Below, piece after piece: positions 1 to 6,839 of a stretch of DNA of 64,000 nucleotides (its first letter is position 1; each line of letters opens with the position of its first letter). The translations under genes and the position numbers were made by a program. The notes beneath the pieces are model-generated. The model had not been told where the DNA came from, did not search any database, and saw only the letters and a list, made by a program, of their open reading frames with translations. The stretch lies in assembly GCF_047922965.1 (NCBI RefSeq), contig NZ_CP150481.1:1798001-1862000 (forward strand). The letters are read 5' to 3'. This DNA comes from Neptunicella plasticusilytica. Lineage in GTDB: Bacteria; Pseudomonadota; Gammaproteobacteria; Enterobacterales; Alteromonadaceae.

Positions 1-80
1 ATAAATTACTTAAAGCGTCACGGGAAAAATTAATTACCGTGTTGCCATTAAGAATGAGTAAACTGCAAGCAATCGCATAG
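1..80 (+). CDS. Possible C-terminal tail of an upstream gene (partial)
   Basis: A reading frame enters from the left edge without a stop and ends at TAG (78-80), giving about 25 residues ending in SKLQAIA. It lies 16 bases before tyrA on the same strand. I do not recognise it. It does not look like the end of a DAHP synthase, which precedes tyrA in enterobacteria. It could be the end of a real gene or chance open frame. Confidence 0.25.
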   Translation, partial: KLLKASREKLITVLPLRMSKLQAIA

Positions 81-96
81 GGTCTGTTAATAAAAT

Positions 97-1239
97 ATGA
101 GTGATGATTCACCGTCCATTGAGCAGTTACGACAGCAAATTGACCGACTGGACAGTCAAATGGTTGAACTGCTGGCACAAAGAGCTGAAGTCACGCGCCA
201 GGTCGGTATCTGCAAAAGCAAGGTGGGCATGCCTATTTATGTACCAACCCGTGAGGCCGAGCTATTGGCTAAACGTCGGCAACAGGCCATCCAACAAGGC
301 GTTTCACCCGATTTAGTCGAAGATATCCTGCGTCGGGTGATGCGTGAATCGTACCAGACCCAGAACGAACAATATGTTTGCACTAATCCTGATATTGGCA
401 AAGTTGTTGTTATAGGTGGAGCAGGGGCGCTAGGTAAAGTGTTTGTGCAGATGTTTGAGCGCAGCGGTTATCCGGTCACCATATTGGAAAAGGATGACTG
501 GCCCAATGCGGACCGCCTTATGGCTGATGCCGGATTGGTGATCGTGGCGGTACCTATTGCACTGACCGAAAAAATTATCAGCCAGTTGGCGAACTTGCCA
601 GCTGATTGTATTTTGGCTGATATTACCAGTATCAAGCAAAAGCCTTATCAGGCGATGATGGATGTCCATCAAGGACCTGTGGTTGGGCTGCACCCAATGT
701 TCGGCCCGGATGTATCCAGTCTGGTTAAACAAGTGGTGGTGGTCTGTCATGGTAAGCATACCGAATCTTATCAGTGGTTGCTGGAGCAGATGAAAATATG
801 GGGAGCGTCCTTGTACGAAACCTCGGCGCAGGAGCATGATCATGCCATGGCTTTTATTCAGGTTATGCGCCATTTTTCCAGTTTTGTGTACGGCAATCAT
901 TTACGTGGCGAAGATCCGGATCTGCAGCAACTGATTGCGTTAAGTTCGCCCATCTACCGGTTGGAACTGGCGATGGTGGGAAGGTTGTTTGCTCAGGATC
1001 CGTCACTATATGCGGATATTATTTTTAATAATAAAGACAGTATTGAGTTACTAAAGCGGTTTCGGGACAGGTTTGATGGTGCGTTAAAGCTGGTTGAAAG
1101 TGGTGATAAAGCCGAATTTATCAAGCAGTTCTTTATGACGGGTAACTGGTTTGGTGACTATGCCAAGACATGCCTGAAGGACAGCAAGAAATTGCTGCTT
1201 AAAGCCGATGATGATCGCACCTTTGATGTCAATGAATAG
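97..1239 (+). CDS. tyrA: Bifunctional chorismate mutase / prephenate dehydrogenase (T-protein)
   Basis: This enzyme converts chorismate to prephenate and then oxidises it with NAD to 4-hydroxyphenylpyruvate in cytosolic tyrosine synthesis. Residues 1-90 are an AroQ-type chorismate mutase helical domain (IEQLRQQIDRLDSQMVELL, with R and E residues typical of the fold). Residues from about 103 form a Rossmann dehydrogenase with the nucleotide loop VVIGGAGALGKVF, followed by the helical prephenate dehydrogenase part (HPMFGPD, H-rich region near 250). The 380-residue length is normal for the fused gamma-proteobacterial enzyme. No strong Shine-Dalgarno site is visible before the ATG. It converges with pheA and is followed by a strong terminator. 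Confidence 0.96.
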   Translation: MSDDSPSIEQLRQQIDRLDSQMVELLAQRAEVTRQVGICKSKVGMPIYVPTREAELLAKRRQQAIQQGVSPDLVEDILRRVMRESYQTQNEQYVCTNPDIGKVVVIGGAGALGKVFVQMFERSGYPVTILEKDDWPNADRLMADAGLVIVAVPIALTEKIISQLANLPADCILADITSIKQKPYQAMMDVHQGPVVGLHPMFGPDVSSLVKQVVVVCHGKHTESYQWLLEQMKIWGASLYETSAQEHDHAMAFIQVMRHFSSFVYGNHLRGEDPDLQQLIALSSPIYRLELAMVGRLFAQDPSLYADIIFNNKDSIELLKRFRDRFDGALKLVESGDKAEFIKQFFMTGNWFGDYAKTCLKDSKKLLLKADDDRTFDVNE

Positions 1240-1267
1240 ACTGGGATAACGAATTTAGTCGATAAAG

Positions 1268-1296
1268 ACGGGCAGCCAAAACTGCCCGTTTTTTTA
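1268..1296 (+). terminator. Rho-independent terminator of tyrA
   Basis: An 8-bp GC-rich stem (ACGGGCAG / CTGCCCGT) with a six-base loop is followed by a run of seven T. It begins 29 bases after the tyrA stop codon. Confidence 0.9.
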
Positions 1297-1311
1297 TTTA
1301 TATATCCATGT

Positions 1312-1350
1312 CACCTCAAAAACTGCCGGATGGCTCGTTATTTTGAGGTG
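1312..1350 (-). terminator. Hairpin downstream of pheA
   Basis: Perfect 10-bp arms CACCTCAAAA / TTTTGAGGTG enclose a 19-base loop just beyond the pheA stop. There is no strong T run, so it may be a weak terminator or a 3'-end stabiliser rather than an intrinsic terminator. Confidence 0.4.
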
Positions 1351-1357
1351 GCTATCG

Positions 1358-2551
1358 CTAGTCGTTTTCCCGTAAGGCATTGGCGGCCGCCACTTTAGTC
1401 GGGATCACTTCCTCGGTAGGATAGCAGCCCAACACCTTGAAGTATCGGGTAATGGCTTTGAGTTTATCCAGTGCTATCTGCATAGGGCCGTCCTGTACAT
1501 TGCCTTCCACATCCAGATAAAACATTTCTTCCCAGGGATTACCGGTAATAGGGCGGGATTCCAGTTTCGTCATATTGATATTGTTGTCACGCAGTACGAG
1601 CAAAGTTTCAACCAGAGCACCGGGTTTTTGCACTGTTGACATCACCAAAGTCGTTTTAGCTGGCACTTGCAATGGCACTTTGACGGCCTTGCGAGCCACT
1701 ACAATAAAGCGACTGTGGTTTTCTTTCTGGTTAGCCAGATTGGATTTAATCGCGTGCAAACCGTATAAACCTCCACCTGCTTCACTGCCGATGGCTGCCA
1801 CCTTGCCGGACTGCAGTTCATTAACCTTGATCATCGCCGCCGAAGTGCTGTCACAGGTTTTCACTTCAATATTACTCAGTTCGGCAAGAAAATGGCTGCA
1901 TTGAGCGAATACCTGCGGGTGCGCATACAAGGTCGTAATTTGGCTGATTTCGGTATCGGTACTGACCAGTAGCGCATGTTTTATCGGGTGGGTGAGCTCA
2001 CCGATAATGGATAAACTGGTGTGCTGAAGCTGATCGTATACTTCGTTAATACTGCCCGAAGAGGTGTTTTCAATGGGCAATACTGCATAGTCGGCCTGAT
2101 TGGACTCAACCTTATGGACAATTTCGTTAAAGCTCTGGCAGCCAATTTCCAGTAATTCACCGGGACGGCGGGAAAAGTATTTTTGGGTGGCTAGATAACT
2201 GTAGGAACCTTTGTTACCTAAAAATGCCACACGATTCAGCGGTTGACTATGTTCAGGATTGGCACGCTCAGCCAGCAAGGCCTGTTGATTAAGGACCGAA
2301 TCCTCAATAATCACGTGAAACAATTGGGTGACATAATGTGCATCCAGACCGATTTTCTGGCCTTGCTTAATTAGTTTCACCAGTAGTTGTTCCTCGCGAA
2401 GCTGATCTCGTACCGGCTTGTCGGTTTTGATTTTCGCTTCAGCGACCTGATTGGTCAGTTGTCGCCGGGTTGAGAGTAACTGTAACAGTTGCTGATCGAC
2501 CTGGGTAATCTGCTCGCGGATAGGAGCTAGTAAATCTTGATTGTCAGTCAT
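1358..2551 (-). CDS. pheA: Bifunctional chorismate mutase / prephenate dehydratase (P-protein)
   Basis: This enzyme makes phenylpyruvate from chorismate via prephenate in cytosolic phenylalanine synthesis. Starting at MTDNQ gives 397 residues. Residues 1-95 are a chorismate mutase domain. A prephenate dehydratase domain begins near 105 (VAFLGNKGSYSYLA; later ENTSSGSINEVYD and the TTL..S catalytic-type segments). The last 90 residues are a regulatory ACT domain (KPGALVETL, then ESRP, the Phe-binding motif). I chose the ATG at 2551 because AGAGG lies six bases upstream. The open frame runs back through a terminator hairpin to a GTG at 2623, which also has a good ribosome site (see findings). 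Expression is probably attenuated by the upstream leader. Confidence 0.95.
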   Translation of the reverse strand: MTDNQDLLAPIREQITQVDQQLLQLLSTRRQLTNQVAEAKIKTDKPVRDQLREEQLLVKLIKQGQKIGLDAHYVTQLFHVIIEDSVLNQQALLAERANPEHSQPLNRVAFLGNKGSYSYLATQKYFSRRPGELLEIGCQSFNEIVHKVESNQADYAVLPIENTSSGSINEVYDQLQHTSLSIIGELTHPIKHALLVSTDTEISQITTLYAHPQVFAQCSHFLAELSNIEVKTCDSTSAAMIKVNELQSGKVAAIGSEAGGGLYGLHAIKSNLANQKENHSRFIVVARKAVKVPLQVPAKTTLVMSTVQKPGALVETLLVLRDNNINMTKLESRPITGNPWEEMFYLDVEGNVQDGPMQIALDKLKAITRYFKVLGCYPTEEVIPTKVAAANALREND

Positions 2552-2585
2552 GGACATCCTCTTTTTAGTACCGCCCAAAATAAAA

Positions 2586-2605
2586 AACCTCCCATTTGGG
2601 AGGTT
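2586..2605 (-). terminator. Attenuator terminator in the pheA leader
   Basis: On the minus strand an 8-bp stem AACCTCCC / GGGAGGTT with loop AAAT is followed by TTTTTATTTT. It sits between the leader peptide and pheA. The GGAGGT just after the leader stop codon can pair with the ascending arm ACCTCC, which would form the competing antiterminator. Confidence 0.85.
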
Positions 2606-2631
2606 GCGGAAACAGACACACACTTACCTCC

Positions 2632-2682
2632 TTAGGCGGATGGCATAAAAAATACAAAAGTGTGCATAAATAATGTTTTCAT
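2632..2682 (-). CDS. pheL: pheA leader peptide (Phe-sensing attenuator)
   Basis: A 16-residue frame, MKTLFMHTFVFFMPSA, contains four phenylalanines, three of them within four positions. It ends 27 bases upstream of a Rho-independent hairpin that precedes pheA. This is the classical layout of a phenylalanine attenuator. When charged tRNA-Phe is scarce, ribosomes should stall on the Phe codons and favour the antiterminator over the terminator. No Shine-Dalgarno sequence is visible, and the best promoter would place the transcription start almost at the ATG. The assignment rests on position and composition. Confidence 0.85.
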   Translation of the reverse strand: MKTLFMHTFVFFMPSA

Positions 2683-2689
2683 AACGGCA

Positions 2690-2718
2690 AATTTATGTCG
2701 TAGGCTGTTTGCTGTCAA
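2690..2718 (-). promoter_or_regulatory. Sigma70-type promoter of pheL-pheA
   Basis: On the minus strand a perfect -35 TTGACA (2718-2713) is separated by 17 bases from TAAATT (2695-2690). Transcription would start near 2683, one base before the pheL ATG, so the leader peptide may be translated from a leaderless message. A weaker alternative, TTGCAA-N17-TTTTAA, lies further upstream. Confidence 0.6.
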
Positions 2719-2973
2719 CTGCTAATTAAGGCTTAAAAGCAATAACTTAGGCCGTTTGCAAGATATCTGCGAATTTTGTCTACCTGAGCTGTCCATTCGA
2801 CCAACTGCGATTGTTATCAGGTCCATTTTGGATGAGATTCAAACAACTATTTTAAATAGCTAATTTAAACATAAAAAATTGCGTATTTGGGTGTTGTGAA
2901 TTATACCAATAGGCAGATTGAGCCCAATACATTTGGGCAGGCTGCATGATATAAAACCGCTCTATTTAAAAAT

Positions 2974-3435
2974 TTGGCTGCGTCTGCGCAGAGGTTAATT
3001 CAGGGAGTTATTTCAATTAACGCACAACTACATCTAACTGAGCATGAAAAGCAGATAATTATTGCTTCATTCAAGCTTATCAAGGAAAGAAAAACGTCTC
3101 TGGCTAAACGTTTTTATGAATGTTTATTCGAGTTTTCTCCCTTGCTTAAACCCATGTTTACCCAACCATTTGAACTGCAACAAAAACATTTTGATAAGGT
3201 AATCAGTGACGCGGTGAACAATGTCAACCAGTTCGACAACCTACTGCCCGAATTGCAAGAGCTTGGCGACAAGCACCGTGGTAAAGGCATTATTGACGAA
3301 CACTTTATTTTAGTGAAATCGGCTTTCTTGCTGGCGCTGCAAAATATCCTCAATATTCAATACACAGAAGATATAGGTAATGCCTGGGGGAAATATATTG
3401 ATCAAATCAGCAATGTGATTAAGCAAAGGATATAG
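2974..3435 (+). CDS. Single-domain globin (flavohaemoglobin-like haem domain)
   Basis: A soluble haem-binding globin of about 140-153 residues, without a reductase domain. Visible are the CD-corner pattern FEFSPLLKPMF and the LGDKHRGKGI segment, whose His fits the proximal F8 ligand. A C-terminal helix pattern (EHFILVKSAFLLAL) resembles the globin part of flavohaemoglobins. The frame has no ATG or GTG near its start. TTG at 2974 lacks a ribosome site, while an ATT at 3016 has GGGAG at ideal spacing. Such globins usually bind O2 or NO, but the role here is unknown. It stands alone between pheA and a minus-strand operon. Confidence 0.7.
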   Translation: MAASAQRLIQGVISINAQLHLTEHEKQIIIASFKLIKERKTSLAKRFYECLFEFSPLLKPMFTQPFELQQKHFDKVISDAVNNVNQFDNLLPELQELGDKHRGKGIIDEHFILVKSAFLLALQNILNIQYTEDIGNAWGKYIDQISNVIKQRI

Positions 3436-3460
3436 ATGTAAATTGCTGCTTATGTTGCTA

Positions 3461-4012
3461 TCAGTCCTGACGCAATGCGGAGGTTTGGCAATAGCATCCC
3501 ACTGCGTCGCGATGAATCAGTTTTGGGTTAAATCCCAGCCGATAATTTTGTAATACGGTATCGACGAGACTGTTGTTGGCCGAACAGTCCAAGCCGGTGG
3601 AGTAGGGACCAAAATAAACCAGCTGGCTGTTGTTTCCGACAATCATGATTGCCGGAGTGGCCGGAACCATAGTCGATAGCTCATGGTTGACCCACTTATG
3701 TAAAATAGTAAAGCTGTCTTTGGAAGCCAGTAAATCTATAGCGTAGGTATGTTCACTACTGTAAGTTGAACAACGGCAGTTTCGCTGACGGAAATGAATT
3801 ATGCTATTGCTGAGCTGATCGGGATGAAGTTGTAACAGATGTGCAATATTAGCGACGAATATTGCACTATCTGCATTGGCGAGCTTGCCATCAGGATCAA
3901 ACTCAACCAGTCTGAGTTTTATAAAATAACAGGCGCCGATAACGACGCTGGTTAGCCATACAACAAATAATAAATAATGCCATCGAGGTAAGGGACTATT
4001 TAAAGTTGGCAA
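3461..4012 (-). CDS. Membrane-anchored protein of unknown function with Cys-rich periplasmic domain
   Basis: 183 residues with one N-terminal transmembrane segment (about 11-31, WHYLLFVVWLTSVVIGACYF) and a probably periplasmic remainder. The NCRCSTYS motif near residue 78 and further cysteines (LDCSAN; GCYCQ) recall a thioredoxin-like fold. I think of DUF6436-type proteins but cannot confirm this. It overlaps the end of the upstream chemotaxis receptor gene by 17 bases, so the two are translationally coupled. A redox or sensory accessory role is possible but unproven. Confidence 0.6.
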   Translation of the reverse strand: MPTLNSPLPRWHYLLFVVWLTSVVIGACYFIKLRLVEFDPDGKLANADSAIFVANIAHLLQLHPDQLSNSIIHFRQRNCRCSTYSSEHTYAIDLLASKDSFTILHKWVNHELSTMVPATPAIMIVGNNSQLVYFGPYSTGLDCSANNSLVDTVLQNYRLGFNPKLIHRDAVGCYCQTSALRQD

Positions 4013-5462
4013 TGTTGTGTTCCAATGCCTGCACTCCTTTACTGATGCTGTGAGCTTCTTCTACCAGCAAGCTCAGTTTTTGAATATCGTCACCGACCAT
4101 ATCCCTCATTTTATCGGTGCTTTTAGCGATATTATCCATGGCGTCTGTCTGTTCTTTCAAGGCACTTTCGACGCTGGTTGCAATTGTATTCGAGTCTGAT
4201 ACCAGTATGGCTGTCTGCTGCATATGTTCGCGAGCCTGTTCAGTGACATCGATAATAATATTAACTGCGCTAATACAATCGGCCATCGATTTAGTCGAGT
4301 TTTTGGAACAACTATCCAGCTGTTTGAGGGTTACCGCAATTTTGTCGGTACTGACTTTGGTGCGATTGGCCAACGCCCGGACCTCATCCGCTACCACAGC
4401 AAAACCACGGCCCTGTTCTCCGGCTCGGGCGGCTTCAATGGCGGCATTTAATGCCAATAAATTGGTTTGTTCGGCAATTCCGCTAATTTCGGATAATAGT
4501 CCATTAATTTCGGTACTGGAGTGGGCAAGTTCATCGATGCTCTGGCTAGTCTGATTGAGGGTATCGACCAGTTCGAGATTTTTGTTTTTGACATTGGCAA
4601 CTTGCTGGGTGGTGTCCAGCGTCAAGCTATTGGCTTGCTGCATTTTTTCACTTAACTCGGAGGTATTGTTGGAAATTGATGAAATGGTGACCGACATCTG
4701 TTCGGCGGCGGTGGCGATCGCGCCGGTTTCTTGCTGTTGCTCCTGTGCCGAGTGTTCCAGCACGTCCTTGGCACTGAGCAGGTGCTCAGCGTTGGTATTA
4801 AGTTGATTAGCCTGTTGTTTGGCGCCACTGATTACCTCATCCAGCAATGCCAGCAACTGATTGAAATGTTTGAGCACAGGCCGGTGTTCTGATTGGGTAC
4901 GCAGTTTTAAATCAATAGCGTTGGGGTTTGAGGTCAGTGTTTCGGTAACAGACGACAGCTGTTGACCAACAATGCTGTCTTCATAAAGACTGCGGGCGAT
5001 AAAACCCACAATGGCGGCTTCTACCAGTGCATAGACGGCGTGAATAATCACGGTGGAAAACATCAGGCGGCTTTCGTCAAAAATATACACACCGGTATTA
5101 TTCAGTTGTAAAAAATAAAATGACAAATGGTGCACAGCAACCAGGGTGACGGCCGACAGGAAAATCCGCCAGTCTTTGAAAATAAGCAAGAAAGCCATCA
5201 AGATAAATATCTCGAAATGCACTTCAATCAAGCCGTTGGTTTGGTGAATATGCAAACAGGCAAATACCATTGCCGCCAAAGCACAGGTGTGCCGAAACAA
5301 AGGAGAATCGCCGGAACTTTTCAGCATCACTAGCGGCACTACGAGGGTCGGTAACCCAATAAAAAAGGTTTCCAGAAAGGTATTATGAATAAACGCCAGA
5401 GCAAGCGTTTCAATAAAAAGAATAATAAACAAATATGAAAACAATTGGTTGGTTTTGCTCAT
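3996..5462 (-). CDS. Methyl-accepting chemotaxis protein with membrane-embedded N-terminal domain
   Basis: A 488-residue receptor that signals to CheA/CheW. The first 165 residues hold about five to six hydrophobic helices and a conserved-looking HFEIFILMAF...DWR...HH block, instead of a large periplasmic ligand domain. The C-terminal half is the cytoplasmic coiled-coil with the hairpin tip ISGIAEQTNLLALNAAIEAA and GRGFAVVADEVRALA. There is no obvious HAMP domain. The histidine-rich membrane part suggests sensing within the membrane (redox, gas or lipid-soluble cue), which is inference. It is the first gene of a two-gene operon. Confidence 0.93.
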   Translation of the reverse strand: MSKTNQLFSYLFIILFIETLALAFIHNTFLETFFIGLPTLVVPLVMLKSSGDSPLFRHTCALAAMVFACLHIHQTNGLIEVHFEIFILMAFLLIFKDWRIFLSAVTLVAVHHLSFYFLQLNNTGVYIFDESRLMFSTVIIHAVYALVEAAIVGFIARSLYEDSIVGQQLSSVTETLTSNPNAIDLKLRTQSEHRPVLKHFNQLLALLDEVISGAKQQANQLNTNAEHLLSAKDVLEHSAQEQQQETGAIATAAEQMSVTISSISNNTSELSEKMQQANSLTLDTTQQVANVKNKNLELVDTLNQTSQSIDELAHSSTEINGLLSEISGIAEQTNLLALNAAIEAARAGEQGRGFAVVADEVRALANRTKVSTDKIAVTLKQLDSCSKNSTKSMADCISAVNIIIDVTEQAREHMQQTAILVSDSNTIATSVESALKEQTDAMDNIAKSTDKMRDMVGDDIQKLSLLVEEAHSISKGVQALEHNIANFK

Positions 5463-5670
5463 ACTGACATCCTAAAAGCGTGTTCTACCGTTGTAATATG
5501 GCTCGGTAGTATTAGTTTTAATCACAGCTAATATACACAAAGCGTTAACAGTTTGCTTTTGTTATGTCGGCCATTAGGTCAATGTAATGAGAAAAATTAC
5601 AGGATTGCAGGTAAACATATTAATGCCGGTTGCTGAAAATAGAAGGGGGCACCGTCGCAGTCAAAATAGT

Positions 5671-5690
5671 CCACCTGCCGAAGCAGGTGG
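5671..5690 (-). terminator. Hairpin after the phosphatase gene
   Basis: An 8-bp GC-rich stem (CCACCTGC / GCAGGTGG), with a TTCG tetraloop on the transcribed minus strand, lies 9 bases past the phosphatase stop codon. The downstream T run is poor (ACTATTTT). It probably ends the minus-strand TBDR-phosphatase unit. Confidence 0.6.
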
Positions 5691-5698
5691 TGACAATA

Positions 5699-6775
5699 TT
5701 AGTTCAGATATTTTTGGCGTAAAACGCTGATATCCTTATCGCTGACGTCAAGTTCTTGCTGGATATACTGCAAGATAGAGCCATGCTGGCTTTCCATTTT
5801 ACTGATAGCCGCTTCGATTAAAGGTTGAGTGACCCCCATCAGCGGTTGCACGACATCAGCTGGTAGGCTGGCAAACATCTGCATCATGGCGGCCATCTTG
5901 GGATCCATCTGTTCATTGTTTTTCGGCATCAGAGCGTGAGGATCAAGATACTGGTTGGTGGCCATATAGTCATCGATAGCCGTTTGTTTATCCACGCCCA
6001 ATGCAGTTAACACTAATAGTGCGCTGATACCGGTACGGTCTTTCCCGGCGGTACAGTGAAAAAGTAAACCGTCGTTACTGTTTACCAACGCATCAAACAT
6101 CGCGGTGTAGTTTTGCTTTTGATCTTCAAGAATTCTGGGGTACATCTGCGCCATCATGTTTTCCATCATCTGTTTATTCAGATCCGGACGCCTTAGCAAT
6201 GCGCCAATTTGGCTCATATCAAAATCCATTTCGTAATCTTTTTGGATTACGTCAATGGCAGAAGCGCGCCAGTCGGTTACTTCACTACTGCGCTCGGAGT
6301 TAGTGCGAAAATCCACCACGGTTTTTATATCCAGTTCGTTAATGAACTGGTAATCCTGATCGGTTAAGCCGGCCAAAACGCCAGAGCGATAGATTTTGCC
6401 CCATTTTACCGTTTTGCCGTCGGTGGTTTGATAGCCGCCGAGATCACGAAAGTTGCGTCCTCCTTCAAGCGGCAGCAATCGTGTGGCTAAAGTGATATTG
6501 TCGCCTTCAGTATTACTCAGTGAAAAATAGTGGCGATGATTATCTTCAGCTGGCCAGTTGAAACGCAACAGTGAACTTTGTTTAACCAGCGTAGTGGTCT
6601 GAGCCGCCTGTTCCACCTCAGTGACTTTAACCGTAACCGGACTGCTGGATTGCCAGGTCAGTTGATACTGGCCGTTGTGATATTCAACGTTGCCATTTAG
6701 GCTGCCTGCAAGAGCAACACTCGGTCCTAGCAGACCAAACAAGGCTGTTGCTAAAATGGTTTTGTTTGTTTGCAT
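5699..6775 (-). CDS. Secreted tyrosine-phosphatase-like enzyme (PTP superfamily)
   Basis: 358 residues with a clear signal peptide (KTILATALFGLLGPSVALA). A small beta-rich segment follows, then a protein tyrosine/serine phosphatase domain from about 105. Residues 240-249 are the P-loop HCTAGKDRTG with nucleophile Cys241 and Arg247. LPLEGGRNFRDLGGY near 101-115 is the typical start of the Y_phosphatase3/LipA-like family. Known members act on phosphotyrosine, phosphoinositides or inositol phosphates. A periplasmic enzyme beside a TBDR suggests dephosphorylation of an imported organic phosphate, which is inference. It lies 64 bases downstream of the TBDR gene on the same strand. Confidence 0.88.
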   Translation of the reverse strand: MQTNKTILATALFGLLGPSVALAGSLNGNVEYHNGQYQLTWQSSSPVTVKVTEVEQAAQTTTLVKQSSLLRFNWPAEDNHRHYFSLSNTEGDNITLATRLLPLEGGRNFRDLGGYQTTDGKTVKWGKIYRSGVLAGLTDQDYQFINELDIKTVVDFRTNSERSSEVTDWRASAIDVIQKDYEMDFDMSQIGALLRRPDLNKQMMENMMAQMYPRILEDQKQNYTAMFDALVNSNDGLLFHCTAGKDRTGISALLVLTALGVDKQTAIDDYMATNQYLDPHALMPKNNEQMDPKMAAMMQMFASLPADVVQPLMGVTQPLIEAAISKMESQHGSILQYIQQELDVSDKDISVLRQKYLN

Positions 6776-6808
6776 GATACTTTCCTTTTATAAATAACTT
6801 GCCAGAAG

Positions 6809-6825
6809 GCCGCCATAACGGCGGC
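6809..6825 (-). repeat. Intercistronic hairpin between TBDR and phosphatase genes
   Basis: Perfect 6-bp GC arms (GCCGCC / GGCGGC) with a five-base loop lie in the 64-base gap. It could lower expression of the downstream gene or protect the upstream message. There is no T run. Confidence 0.45.
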
Positions 6826-6839
6826 TCTATAAATTGGAC

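Noticed and set aside
4117..4554. 145-residue plus-strand frame opposite the chemotaxis receptor
   Set aside because: It is the antisense shadow of the conserved MCP signalling domain; its Ser/Ala-rich composition reflects the reverse of that gene.
6809..6825. REP-type repeat
   Set aside because: A single short GC hairpin without other copies in the window; listed only as an intercistronic hairpin.
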